Assembly: GCF_014204715.1 (NCBI RefSeq)
Contig: NZ_JACHLY010000001.1
Location: forward strand, 4,920,501-4,984,500
Reading direction: 5' to 3'
Length of the DNA stretch: 64,000 bases
From: Streptomonospora salina
GTDB taxonomy: Bacteria; Actinomycetota; Actinomycetes; Streptosporangiales; Streptosporangiaceae
In this document: positions 32,395-42,804 of the stretch, piece after piece
Layout of the letters: every line of letters begins with the position of its first letter
Numbering within the stretch: the first letter of the stretch is position 1
Position numbers and translations under genes: made by a program
Notes under the pieces: model-generated
What the model saw: only the letters and a program-made list of their open reading frames with translations
Database searches by the model: none
Told to the model about the DNA's origin: nothing

Positions 32395-33609
32395 GTGCCT
32401 GATGAACAGCTCGTCATCGCCGACTACCGCGCCGCACGCACCTACGCGGTCGACGACGGATCCGTACGCGAACTCGGCGGCGGCGTCCTCGCCGAGCACG
32501 CGGGGTTCCTGACGCTGCCGCACCGCGACGGCTCCCCCGCGCAGTGGGCGTTCGCCGACGACCGTGCGGGATCCCTGGTGGTGGGAGGGCCGGGCGGTGA
32601 GCGCTGCCACCCGATCGCCATACCGGCCGAACACCTCGCCTGTGACCCCACCGGCCGCTACGTCGCCGTCACTACCGGCGCCGGGGCGAACACCGAGCCG
32701 TGGAGCGACGTGGTGACACTCGTCGACCTGGAGGCCCGAGCACCCCGCCGGTTCCGGGTGCGGACCGGCGAGCCCGGCGTGATGATCACCCCTGACCAGC
32801 GCAGCGGCGACCCCGTCCTCGTGCTCCGCCACCGCGAACCCGGGGCGATCGAGGCGCTCGCGCTCTCCCGCGCCGCGGCGGTCGGCCCGCACGTTCCCGA
32901 ACTCCGCGGCGAGCTCACCGGCGACGTCGCCGAGGACGGGCACGGCGACGTCGCCGACCAGCGCACCGGTGTCGTCGCGACCGCGACGCGGCGCGGTCTC
33001 GAACGCTTCGCCGTCGAGGACGGCCTGCCGCGCCCGGTGGGCATCGTTCCGTGGCCGGTCGACGGGCGCGCGTACTACCTGCGGTTCGACCCGGCCACCG
33101 GATGCGCCCTCGGCGTCGTCCGCGGCGGCCCCGGGGCGCCCGACGCGTGGACCTCGTGGACCAACGCCCTGGTGGAGATCGAGCTGGCCTCCGGGCGGAC
33201 CCGCCACGCGGAGCTGCCTCCCGGACTCGCGTTCCGCTTCGCGGCCGGGGGCGGGCGGGCCGCGGTGGCGACCGTCCACCCCGACGGAGACCGGGTGAGC
33301 CTCCTCGACCGGGGCGGCCCGCAACTGAAGACGGTGCGGCAGACCGCGCTCCCGGCGATGTCGAATCCGCCCGCACCGGACCGGCTGCCCTGGGAACCGG
33401 CGGGCGACGCACCCGCCCAGCGGCGCGCCGTCGCCCTCGACCCGGCCGGGACGGCCGTCGCCGTCAGCGGGGGCGGGGACGGCCTGGTCCACATCGTCCG
33501 CGACGACGCGACCGAGACCATCGCACTCCCGAGCCCGCTCGACGAAGGCGGCCACCTGCTCTGGTGGCCGCCGGCGCCCGGCGCCGGCACCGATCCCATC
33601 GGGCGCTGA
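32395..33609 (+). CDS. Beta-propeller protein of the metallophore-like operon
   Basis: The protein has 404 residues and a GTG start (PDEQLVIADYRAARTYAVDD); no clear ribosome-binding site precedes it, so the transcript may be nearly leaderless. Repeating blade-like segments recur: HLACDPTGRYVAVTTGAG, AFRFAAGGGRAAVATVHPDG and AVALDPAGTAVAVSGGGDG. This is a WD40/YVTN-like pattern without a catalytic domain or signal peptide. It overlaps the S9 peptidase gene by one base. It may bind the peptide product or act with the peptidase. No exact family is recognised. Confidence 0.75.
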   Translation: MPDEQLVIADYRAARTYAVDDGSVRELGGGVLAEHAGFLTLPHRDGSPAQWAFADDRAGSLVVGGPGGERCHPIAIPAEHLACDPTGRYVAVTTGAGANTEPWSDVVTLVDLEARAPRRFRVRTGEPGVMITPDQRSGDPVLVLRHREPGAIEALALSRAAAVGPHVPELRGELTGDVAEDGHGDVADQRTGVVATATRRGLERFAVEDGLPRPVGIVPWPVDGRAYYLRFDPATGCALGVVRGGPGAPDAWTSWTNALVEIELASGRTRHAELPPGLAFRFAAGGGRAAVATVHPDGDRVSLLDRGGPQLKTVRQTALPAMSNPPAPDRLPWEPAGDAPAQRRAVALDPAGTAVAVSGGGDGLVHIVRDDATETIALPSPLDEGGHLLWWPPAPGAGTDPIGR

Positions 33610-35402
33610 TGACCAGCGGCCCGCCCTATCAGACCTCACCGGCCCTCGACGCCGCGCTCGCACGGTGGGAGCGGCATGCGCGGCCCGGGCTTCCCCAGGC
33701 CGGGTACAGCCTCAGCCGGCTCGCCGGACGCACCCGGTACGGGATCTACCGGTTCCCCGAACAGATCCCGGTCCTCGAACCCGACGAGCACATCCTGCGT
33801 ATGGCTCCTTCCCCGGACGGAGCCCGCATCGCCGTCCAGCTCGCCGACACCGCCGACGAAGACGCCGTCCTGGGCATCGTCGACGCCGCCACCGGCGAGC
33901 TGCACCGCTATCCCGAGATCCGCTGCCGCTATGACGAGGTGCTCTGGCAGGCGGACTCCTCGCGCCTGGAGGTCGCCGCCTCCGGCTCGGGTCGGCTCGT
34001 CGACCTCGATCCGGCGAGCGGAGAACGCCGGGAATCCGGACTCCCGCACGGGGGGCGTGTTCGGCTCTTCCGCGGCGGACGGCGAGGACTCGCCGCACAG
34101 AGCCGGCCCGGTCGCCCCACCGAACTCATCGACCGCGCCACACTGCGCACGCTGGGGACCTTCCCCGGCATCGTGCGTGTCCTGCCGTGCGGCGATGCGC
34201 TCCTCGTCCAAGACGGCACCGGCCTGCAGGCCCTCCACGTGGACAGCGCAACCGTGCGGTGGCGCTGGGCGGACCCCGACATCCGCATCACCTCGCTCGC
34301 CGCGCACGGCGACGACGTGCTCATCGCGGGCGTGCGCGAGGGCCGCAGCGTCCTCCTCCGGCTGGTCGAAGGCCGCGTGGTCGAGCACCGACCGGTCCGC
34401 TGCGGCGGCGAACCGGCGGTCGCGACCAGCGTGGCCTACGACACGGGAACCTTCCATGCTCTGGTGGAGGGACCGACCCTGCCTCCGCGGCCGGTCGCCG
34501 CCGAGGATCTGCTCACCGGCCGCGCAGCCGCGCCGCAGCGCACGGACCCGGCGCGAACGACCCGCCTCACCGTCCCCGCCGACGACGGCGCGGAGGTCAC
34601 CGTCGTCCTCACCTCGCCGAAGGACGCCGAGGGACCGGCCCCGCTCATCCTCACCTGCTACGGCGGGTTCGGCGTACCGAGCCTGCCGGAGTTCGAACCG
34701 ACCGTGCCCGCCTGGACCGAACACGGCGGCCGGTACGCGATCGCGCAGATCCGCGGAGGAGGAGAACACGGAACCGCCTGGCGCAGGGCGGGCCGCGGAC
34801 ACAACAAGCAGCGCGGCATCGCCGACCTCGCCGCCGCCGCGCGCGGCCTCGTCGACGCCGGCCTCACCCGCGCCGACCTGCTCGTCCTCGCGGGCGCCTC
34901 ACACGGGGGAGTGATCGTCACCGCCTGTGCCCTGGCAGATCCCGGGCTGTGCGCGGGCGTCGTCAGTACCGCGGCCCCGCTCGACCTGCTCAACCTCGAC
35001 GCGCACCCCTTGGGCCGCAGGTGGATCGGCGAGTTCGGCGATCCCGGCACCGCCGAGGGGCGTGCCCGGCTCGAAGCGGTCTCGCCTCTGAGTCGAGCGG
35101 AGAACCTCGCCCCCGGTATCGGACCGCCCGCGTTCCTCGGCATCGTCCTCGACGAGGACTCCCGGGTCGCTGCCGACGACACCGACCGGCTGGTCACCGC
35201 GCTTCGCCGCAAAGGCGGCACCGCCGAACTCTGGCGGGCGCCCCGCACCGGCCACGGCGGCAATCACCTGGACAGCCTGCACCGATTAGGAGCCACCATC
35301 CTCGGCTTCGCCGAACAGGCCACCGGATCAGGAGTCCCCCTCCCCACGACCCCCGCAGCGCCGCCCGGAACCCGCTGCCCGGACGAGACGGAGCGAGCAT
35401 GA
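33609..35402 (+). CDS. S9 prolyl-oligopeptidase-family enzyme
   Basis: The protein has 597 residues: an N-terminal propeller (about 1-320) and a C-terminal alpha/beta-hydrolase domain. The catalytic set is visible: Ser431 in AGASHGG, Asp within DED (515-517) before SRV, and His549 in RTGHGG. The oxyanion region is LTCYGGFG. No signal peptide is seen, so it should be cytoplasmic. Placed between a propeller protein and a metal-chelate importer, it could trim the precursor or open the imported peptide. ATG at 33609 overlaps the previous stop. Confidence 0.9.
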   Translation: MTSGPPYQTSPALDAALARWERHARPGLPQAGYSLSRLAGRTRYGIYRFPEQIPVLEPDEHILRMAPSPDGARIAVQLADTADEDAVLGIVDAATGELHRYPEIRCRYDEVLWQADSSRLEVAASGSGRLVDLDPASGERRESGLPHGGRVRLFRGGRRGLAAQSRPGRPTELIDRATLRTLGTFPGIVRVLPCGDALLVQDGTGLQALHVDSATVRWRWADPDIRITSLAAHGDDVLIAGVREGRSVLLRLVEGRVVEHRPVRCGGEPAVATSVAYDTGTFHALVEGPTLPPRPVAAEDLLTGRAAAPQRTDPARTTRLTVPADDGAEVTVVLTSPKDAEGPAPLILTCYGGFGVPSLPEFEPTVPAWTEHGGRYAIAQIRGGGEHGTAWRRAGRGHNKQRGIADLAAAARGLVDAGLTRADLLVLAGASHGGVIVTACALADPGLCAGVVSTAAPLDLLNLDAHPLGRRWIGEFGDPGTAEGRARLEAVSPLSRAENLAPGIGPPAFLGIVLDEDSRVAADDTDRLVTALRRKGGTAELWRAPRTGHGGNHLDSLHRLGATILGFAEQATGSGVPLPTTPAAPPGTRCPDETERA

Positions 35403-36561
35403 CGACATACGACGAAAAACCCCCCGCCCCTCCGAACGGGCACGCGGCCACGGCGACCCGGACACCCCCGAGACCGGTTCCGGCGCCGGAGAACGCCCCC
35501 AGGACTCCGCGCCGGCGCGCAGGAGCGCTCGCGGCCCGCGTGCTCGTGCCGGTACTCGCGGCCGCGCTGCTGATCGTCCTGCTGCTGTCGGCGAGCACCG
35601 GAACCATCCCGGTGCCCATGGCCGACGCGCTGCGGATCGTTCTCGGCCACCTCCTGCCGGGAATGCCGTGGATGTCGGACGGTTCCCTCACCACGGTGCA
35701 GGACAACGCGGTCTGGCAGTTCCGGCTGCCGCGCGCCCTGCTCGCCGCGACGGCGGGCGCCGGCCTCGCCCTCGCGGGCGCGCTGATGCAGGCGGTGGTG
35801 CACAACTCCCTGGCGGAGCCCTACATCCTCGGCGTCTCGGCCGGTGCGGGGGTCGGCGCGGTGTCGTTCATCGTGCTCGGCGTCGGCGCGGGCACTCTAG
35901 GAATCGGGGCCGCCGCGTTCCTCGGTGCGCTGATGGCCACGGCCGCCGTATACCTGCTCGCCCGCAAGAACGGGCACATCGCTCCGCAGCGGCTCATCCT
36001 GGCCGGTGTCGCCCTCGGATCCCTGTTCAGCGCCGTGACGAGCTACCTCACCATCACCACCGACGCGCAGAACGTCTTCAGCATCATGTTCTTCCTGCTC
36101 GGATCCGTCTCCGCCGCCACGACCGGGCATCTCGCCCTGCCCGCCGCCGCGCTGCTGGCGGCCGGGATCTTCACGGCATTCAACGCCCGGGCGCTTAACG
36201 CGCTCCTCGTCGGCGACGACGCCGCCGCAACCCTCGGCATCAATGTGAACCGGCTGCGCAGCAGCGTCCTGGTGACCGCCGCCCTGCTGACCGGATCCGT
36301 CGTGGCGGTCTCCGGCGGCATCGGCTTCGTCGGGCTGATCGTCCCGCACATCGCGCGGATCATCGTCGGGTCGGACCACCGCAGAATGCTGCCGGTAGCG
36401 GTCCTCGGCGGCGCCGTGTTCCTCGCCGCGTCCGACCTTCTGGCGCGAACTCTCGCGGCCCCTACGGAGATCCCGCTCGGCGTTCTGACCGCACTGGTCG
36501 GGGCACCGTTCTTCCTCTGGCTGCTACGGCGCGACCGCTCCGACAGCGCGGGGGGCGGCCG

Positions 36562-36565
<4 letters not shown>
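35399..36565 (+). CDS. FecCD-family ABC permease (siderophore/metal-chelate uptake)
   Basis: The protein has 388 residues with a Pro-rich polar N-terminal extension (1-45) and about ten helices. Family motifs are FRLPRALLAATAGAGLALAG, NSLAEPYILGVSAGAG, GINVNRLRSSVLV, and GGIGFVGLIVPHIARIIVGS with D/HRRMLP. Such permeases act as homodimers with one ATPase. The start overlaps the S9 peptidase stop by four bases and its end overlaps the ATPase gene by four bases. One permease gene suffices for the complete system. Confidence 0.95.
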
Positions 36566-37385
<820 letters not shown>

Positions 37386-37389
<4 letters not shown>

Positions 37390-38429
37390 ACCGCCGCCCC
37401 GACCGAACGCGTCCGCGCGCCACGACGCGTACCAGCACGCTTCCCTCCACGCTCGCCGCGCTGAGCGCGGTCCCCCTCGCCTTGACAGCGTGCGGAACCG
37501 GGGTCACCTCCGATTCCGCGGACTCCCAGGGTCCGGAAGAGACCGTGGAAGTCGCGAACTGCGGACGCAAGCTCACCTTCGACACCACTCCGGAGAACGT
37601 CGTGGGAATGATGCCCTCCCAGACCGGGATGCTCATCCGGCTCGGTCTCCAGGACTCCCTCGTCGGCCAGGCACAGACCGATGTCTCAACGCTTCCCGAG
37701 GACATCGCCGAAACGGCGGCGGAGGTCCCCGTCCTCAGCACGGACGCACCGCCGGCGCGCGAAGACCTCCTCGCCACCGCCCCCGACCTCGTGGTTTCGC
37801 CGACGGAGTACGAGTTCACCGCGGAGCAGGGCTTCGCAAGCGTCGACCAGCTCAACGAGAACGGCGCCCAGGCCTATGTGGCGACCGGCGGCTGCACCGA
37901 CCGCCGCAACACCGCGGAGGTCACCGACGTCCTGACCGACATCACCGACCTCGGCGCGATCATGCGCGTGCCGGAGGAGGCCGAGAAGCTGTCGACGGAA
38001 GCCGAGGACCGGCTGTCGGCCGTCGACGAGGCGATCGAGGGCTCGCAGCGCCCGACCGTCGCCCAGGTCTATGTCGAGGGCGAGTCGCTCTCGGCGATCG
38101 GCGCCGGCGTGGAAGCCGACATCATCAAGCGGGCCGGCGGCGACAACGTCTTCGACCCGGACGCCCCCGAGTTCGCGGAGTTCTTCGCGGCCGAGATCAA
38201 CCCCGAAGAGATCATCAGCCGCAACCCCGAGGCGATCGTCTTCGGGGCCACGGGAGCGGCCCAGGAGGAGAAGACCCGGGAATACCTGCACAGCACCTTC
38301 CCCGACGTCGCCGCCGTCGAGGACGATGTGCTCATCGCCGTTTCCCAGGCCGACCTGCACCCCGGCACCCTCGGCAACATCGGCGCGGTCGAGACCATCG
38401 CCGAGGAACTCCACCCCGGCGCGTTCTGA
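37386..38429 (+). CDS. Metal-chelate-binding lipoprotein (FecB/BtuF-like)
   Basis: The protein has 347 residues. A basic N-terminus, a hydrophobic stretch and the lipobox ALTAC (Cys about 37) make it a membrane-anchored lipoprotein. The periplasmic-binding-2 fold is shown by VVGMMPSQTGMLIRLGLQDS, LLATAPDLVVSPTEYEF and IISRNPEAIVFGATG. Two further Cys (in VANCGRK and TGGCTDR) could form a disulfide. It closes the five-gene operon. Ligand specificity cannot be read from sequence; a metal-peptide chelate is the contextual guess. Confidence 0.92.
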
Positions 38430-38431
38430 CG

Positions 38432-38900
38432 TCAGAGCGCCCGGAGCCCTTGCCCGTCATCGCTTCCGCAAAGCAAGATTCGAGCAGGCTGGACATGGGC
38501 GTCCATGGCCAGCCTGCCGGCGGCGAAGAACTCCAGGATGTTCCGGGAGATAATTCCGGCTCCCACGACGGCGAGTCGTCCCCTGCGGGATCCCAGGAGC
38601 ACTTCGGCCGCTAGAACCGCCGATGCCGCGGTCCGGGCGGCACTGATCTGGGCTGCCTCCATGCAGGCGAACGGGTATCCGGTCCGGTAGTCGTTCATCA
38701 GGAGTGCAGCCGAGGCGCGGGGTATCGATTCATCGATGTTCTCGGGAAAGATGCTGATCCATTTGGTTCCGGCCACATCGGTGTTTCCGCCGAGGTAAGC
38801 CGGTAGGGCGATGATTCGTGAATCCGGCTTATTCGGAAATCGAAGAAAGTAGCTATCCGGGTTTAATGAGGTGATCCCAGCGACTTTGGATGCCGGGAAA
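38432..38900 (-). pseudogene. Fragment of an SbnB-like (ornithine cyclodeaminase family) gene
   Basis: The frame encodes NPDSYFLRFPNKPDSRIIAL, GTKWISIFPENI, RASAALLMNDYRTGYPFACM and EAAQISAARTAASAVLAAEV, then LAVVGAGIISRNILEF, which are the substrate segment and Rossmann start of SbnB. SbnB makes 2,3-diaminopropionate for staphyloferrin B and NRPS peptides. The N-terminus is cut near the adjacent transposase and the sequence stops about 35 residues after the Rossmann motif. It is AT-richer than its neighbours, which suggests transferred DNA. Confidence 0.75.
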
Positions 38901-38992
38901 GCGACGAAACACGCAGAAGCGACAGACGGGTAGGAGTGTCCGTTCCCCGGACATAGACGTGGAGCCCCAGGTAGAAGGCGAGGTGTCGAATC

Positions 38993-39450
38993 TTGCCGGA
39001 CTATCGTGAAAGGCTCCACGTGGTCACCTATCGTGCCATCCTCGACGTCGGCAGGGAAGCCGTCCACTTCCTGTCGAAGCTGCCGGCAGGCGAGCGCCGC
39101 CTCCGCGGCACCCGCGCCGGCACCCGCGCCCTGACCTGCTTCCACCAGGCCGTGCTCGTTCTGCGCCACTACCGCGACGGCACCGCCCCCGAGGCTCTGG
39201 CATCCGGCCACGGCATCGGGCGCTCCACCGCCTACCGCTACATCGACGAGGCCACCGCCGCGCTCGCCGAGCAGGCGCCCGATATCCACCAGGCCCTGGA
39301 CACCGCGCGAAGCGCGGCAACCCCCCACCTCATTCTGGACGGCATCGTCATCCCCACCGACCGCTGCGCCGAGAAGACCACCAGCGTCAAAGGCGAGCAG
39401 ATCGACCTCTGGTACTCCGGAAAAGCCCGTGTCCACGGAGGCAACCTGCA
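38993..39450 (+). mobile_element. IS5-type transposase fragment (N-terminal half)
   Basis: From a TTG start, the frame encodes YRAILDVGREAVHFLSKLPA, RRLRGTRAGTRALTCFHQAV, GIGRSTAYRYIDEATAALAE and AEKTTSVKGEQIDLWYSGKA, then VHGGNLQ. This is the helix-turn-helix region and first catalytic Asp (HLILDG) of an actinobacterial DDE transposase of IS5/HARBI1 type. It breaks off at about 39450, where a different transposase begins. It cannot be active alone. Confidence 0.8.
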
Positions 39451-39919
39451 AACGTCGACCGGGAGCTGTATGTGCCGCGCTCCTGGACCGATGATCCCGA
39501 CCGCTGCCGGGCCGCGGGCCTGGGCGAGGACCACAGCTTCGCGGCCAAGCCCCGACTCGCCGAAACGATGATCGAGCGGTTCCTCGCCTCCGGCCACCGC
39601 GCCCGCTGGGCCACCGGCGACGAGGTCTACGGCGCCAACCCCCACCTGCGCGCGGCACTGGAAGAGCAGCGGATGGGCTATGTGCTCGCCGCACGCGTTC
39701 CTCGCGGTGCTGCGAGCGGGTGAGGACACCGGCGCCCGCAGTGACGCCGCTGAGATGGTGCCGCTGTCCTGCAATGAGATCCAGCGGTTGCTCATGGCCT
39801 TGGTTGCCGATCGTGTCCACGGCCCCGATCACCGGCTTCGCTGGTCAGAGTGGCGACGACGCCACCAGGCACGAGCGCGAAGGGCTCACTATCGCCGTCG
39901 GCAAGCAGCCCGACCATGA
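39451..39919 (+). mobile_element. IS701-type transposase fragments, frameshifted
   Basis: From 39454 a frame reads VDRELYVPRSWTDDPDRCRA, DHSFAAKPRLAETMIERFLA and ATGDEVYGANPHLRAALEEQ, the DDE core of IS701-family transposases. It shifts near 39690 into a second frame with MVPLSCNEIQRLLMALVADR and RLRWSEWRRRHQARARRAHY, the family's C-terminus. The stretch between is shortened. The element is fused directly to an IS5-type fragment. Confidence 0.78.
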
Positions 39920-39949
39920 AGATCACGATCTACAGCTGGAGTACTGGCC

Positions 39950-40792
39950 TCAGGCTTGTGGGGCGTGCTTTGCGGTGAAGGCCAGGAGCGGCGCGGCGGT
40001 CCGCGGCGGGTCTTCGACGTTGGGTGAGTGTCCGAGGTCGGGCAGCATCGTGACCGCCGCGCCGGGAACGGCGCGGTAGTCGTCGGCGGATGCCGGGCGC
40101 CACCTGCGATCCTCCTCGCCGAAGAGCACGAGCAGCGGCTTACCGAGGAGCGCCAGCCGTTCGGGGAGCGACCGCTCGTCCAGGTATGCGCGGACCGCCT
40201 GCGACGTCGCGGCGAACACGGACAGGTCCATGTCGCGTACCTGCTCCAGGAACGTTCGGGGGATCTCGAAGCCCGAGGCGAACGCGGAGCCCACGGCCTG
40301 GCGGAGTTGGTCGTCGGTGAGGTTCGGCCACTGTTTCGGATCGATACCGGCGGCTGCCTCCTCGATGTAGGCGTCCATCTCGGGCCCGGTGTTGATGAGC
40401 GCCAGCGCGGTCACGAGGTCGGGTCGCTGCTCGGTGAGGGCGGTGGCGACCGCGCCGCCGCTGGAATGGCCGACGACGACGGCGTGCTCGACGCCGAGCC
40501 GCTCCAGTGCGGCGCCGGCCCGGCCGGCCTGGTCGGGGACCGTGTAGCTCGCGCTGTCTGGTCTGGCTGACCGGCCGCTCCCGAGAAGGTCGATGCGGAT
40601 GACGTGATGGGATCCGGTCAGCAGCGGAACCATCGGGTCCCACGAGCGGGCCGACGCCGCGGTTCCATGGATGAGCAGGAGTGCTGGAGCCGTGCGGGGG
40701 CCGTTCTGGTAGACGTGGATCTCGCCGCCGTCCAGGAGCAGGGTCGATTGCTTGGTGGCCTGGGCGTGGGATTCGCCGCTGGAAACAGTCAT
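39950..40792 (-). CDS. Alpha/beta-fold hydrolase
   Basis: The protein has 280 residues. The oxyanion motif is LLIHGTAASARSWDP, the nucleophile elbow VVGHSSGGAVA (Ser about 114), the acid in LLVLFGEEDRRW and the His in LPDLGHSPNVEDP. This is a typical esterase/haloperoxidase-like hydrolase. ATG at 40792 gives MTVSSGESHAQ. It is divergent from an AraC-type regulator and probably controlled by it. The substrate is unknown. Confidence 0.88.
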   Translation of the reverse strand: MTVSSGESHAQATKQSTLLLDGGEIHVYQNGPRTAPALLLIHGTAASARSWDPMVPLLTGSHHVIRIDLLGSGRSARPDSASYTVPDQAGRAGAALERLGVEHAVVVGHSSGGAVATALTEQRPDLVTALALINTGPEMDAYIEEAAAGIDPKQWPNLTDDQLRQAVGSAFASGFEIPRTFLEQVRDMDLSVFAATSQAVRAYLDERSLPERLALLGKPLLVLFGEEDRRWRPASADDYRAVPGAAVTMLPDLGHSPNVEDPPRTAAPLLAFTAKHAPQA

Positions 40793-40869
40793 GCCTGCAC
40801 TGTCGCCGCTGGTGTGTGCCGGTGGCTTGGACGAATGTTCCCGCCGATCGGCGTGCGTAGCATGGGCGA

Positions 40870-41706
40870 ATGCGGTCCGGCGAGTCCGAACGGGACGATG
40901 CGGTGTTGTGGGACATCGCATGCCCGCAGCAGCCCGGACGCGTGCCCGGCGTCACCATGGCGGGCTTCGCCGACCGCGGCATCACCACGCCCGGCCTCCG
41001 GCTGATTCCGCATCCTGCCGTGACCCTGGTTCTGGTGTTCGGCGGCACGATGGCCGCGGAATACGCGACCAGGCGGTTGCAGGGCAGCTTCCTCACCGGG
41101 ATCGGGTTCGGCGAAGCCGTCCGGGGACTGCGGGCGGAGGGTTTCGAGGCCTTGCAGGTGCGCCTGTCACCGTTGGTGGCATACGCGGTTCTGGGGCCCG
41201 TCGTGGCCGACCTCGACGGCACCGCGGTGGTCCTGGAGGATGTGTGGGGGCGGGAGGCGGCCCGGCTCAGTGAGCAACTGGGCGAGCGTTCCTCCTGGCA
41301 GGAACGCTTCGCGTGGTTCGATGGCTGGCTCACCGGCCGATGCGCGGCGGCGTCGCGGGTGGACGCGGAGATCGCCTGGGCCTGGCGCCGGATCGTCGCC
41401 GCTCGCGGCACGGTCCGGATCGAGCGCCTGGCGGCCGAGCTCGGCTGGAGCCGCAAACGCCTGTGGTCCCGGTTCCGGTCGCAGATCGGCCTTCCGCCCA
41501 AGCGTGCCGCGAAGCTGGTCCGCTTCGACCATGCCGTCCACGGCATCGTCGCGGGCCGGGACGCCGCCGGAGTCGCGGCGGATGCCGGCTACACCGACCA
41601 GTCCCACCTGCACCGAGATGTCGCGGCGTTCACGTCGTTGACCCCTGCGACCGTTGTCGACGAGCCGTTTCTCGCGGTCGACCACATCGCATGGGGATGG
41701 CCCTGA
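40870..41706 (+). CDS. AraC-family transcriptional regulator
   Basis: The protein has 278 residues with a C-terminal double helix-turn-helix (about 175-270). The first helix-turn-helix is RIERLAAELGWSRKRLWSRF, and the second is DAAGVAADAGYTDQSHLHRD. The N-terminal part (LRLIPHPAVTLVLVFGG) resembles the ligand domain of actinobacterial AraC regulators. It is divergent from the hydrolase gene with 77 bp between, suggesting local control. Confidence 0.88.
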   Translation: MRSGESERDDAVLWDIACPQQPGRVPGVTMAGFADRGITTPGLRLIPHPAVTLVLVFGGTMAAEYATRRLQGSFLTGIGFGEAVRGLRAEGFEALQVRLSPLVAYAVLGPVVADLDGTAVVLEDVWGREAARLSEQLGERSSWQERFAWFDGWLTGRCAAASRVDAEIAWAWRRIVAARGTVRIERLAAELGWSRKRLWSRFRSQIGLPPKRAAKLVRFDHAVHGIVAGRDAAGVAADAGYTDQSHLHRDVAAFTSLTPATVVDEPFLAVDHIAWGWP

Positions 41707-42048
41707 CTACGAAGCTCGCCACGACCGGCCGCACCGCAGGGGTGGGATAGGCGGTTCGCGGCGGCAAGGCGGCAACCAGCACGCGGAGCCTGAGCACCCA
41801 CCGACACCACCGTGCACGGCCCGGAGGTCGTCGGCCCAACCGGGCGCGACCAGCCCAAGCGCTGCCCTCATCCGAGAATGACATAGCCCTGGGCGCGGGC
41901 GCCTCTCCGTAGCCCCGGAGGGAGGCGCTCCAGTTCCGGTGTGCGTACGCACACCCGCGATACTGATCCGGGCACGGGTGGACGCTGAGCGGCCCGGAAT
42001 TCTGCATATACCGGTGGGACGTTCGCCGGCCGCCGCCGACCGCTAATC
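41707..42048. other. Intergenic region at the left side of the element remnant
   Basis: About 340 bp contain no recognisable gene in any frame. The region holds a perfect 18-bp palindrome (listed separately) and may include the left boundary of the integrated element. I looked for a second copy of the tRNA-Val 3' end here and did not find a convincing one. Confidence 0.5.
41938..41955. promoter_or_regulatory. Perfect 18-bp palindrome upstream of element genes
   Basis: GGTGTGCGTACGCACACC reads the same on both strands with no spacer. It lies 94 bp before the first gene of the mobile remnant. A dimeric repressor site is the simplest reading; the protein that would bind it is not evident. Confidence 0.5.
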
Positions 42049-42804
42049 ATGGCCCCACGTGATCCGCACCGGCCCGCACCCGCGCTGACGCTGCTGTCGC
42101 TGGGGGCGGGCGTGCAGTCCAGCCCCCTGTTGCGCGTTGCCGCCGGCAACATCCGCGACGACGCCCTCGACCCCCGACACCGGTTCGCCGGCATGCCGCT
42201 GTTCATCCACGGCCCCCACGGAGAGCGCCGCATGGGCCGGCGCCAATGCACCAGCGAGTACAAGGTCCGCCCGCTCAAGCGCGAGACCCGCCGCCTACTC
42301 GGCCATCCCCACCCAGCCCGGGTGCCCAAGGGCGTGTATGCCAGCCAGGCCATCGGCATCAGCCCCGACGAGGCCCACCGCGCCAAGGACGCCGATGTCG
42401 GCTATCTGCGCAACGTCTTCCCGCTGCTGGACATCGGCTGGACGCGCCGCGACTGCGCCGCCTTCCTCACCCTCCACGGCCTCGGCGACACCCCCAAATC
42501 CGCCTGCGTGGGCTGCCCGTTCCGCTCCAACGAGTCCTGGAACGAGATGAAGACGACCGATCCGGCCTCTTTCGAGGACGCCGTCGCCTTCGACGCCGCC
42601 ATCCGCCACGGCCCTCCGGGCGCCACCGCGAACGGCATGCCACTGCAGGGCACGGCCTACCTGCATCGCGACCGCATCCCCTTGGACCAGGTCGACTTCG
42701 GCATCGACACCGGCCCCGAGCCCGACGGGTGCTCGCCCTGGTCCTGCCGCGGCAGCGAGGAGCCGGATGAGGAGGACGCCGGCAACGACGGAGGTGACCG
42801 GTGA
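42049..42804 (+). CDS. PAPS-reductase-like phage/element protein with internal deletion
   Basis: The protein has 251 residues. The start LTLLSLGAGVQSS is the ATP-pyrophosphatase loop of phage-type 'PAPS reductase/FAD synthetase' proteins. It jumps directly to VAAGNIRDDALDPRHRFAGM, whereas the family usually has about 50 residues between. The rest is typical: RRQCTSEYKVRPLKRETR, then SACVGCPFRSNESW with paired Cys. The shortened nucleotide-binding region suggests an inactive protein, though the frame is intact. It is the first of the element's genes and overlaps the next by four bases. Confidence 0.7.
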   Translation: MAPRDPHRPAPALTLLSLGAGVQSSPLLRVAAGNIRDDALDPRHRFAGMPLFIHGPHGERRMGRRQCTSEYKVRPLKRETRRLLGHPHPARVPKGVYASQAIGISPDEAHRAKDADVGYLRNVFPLLDIGWTRRDCAAFLTLHGLGDTPKSACVGCPFRSNESWNEMKTTDPASFEDAVAFDAAIRHGPPGATANGMPLQGTAYLHRDRIPLDQVDFGIDTGPEPDGCSPWSCRGSEEPDEEDAGNDGGDR

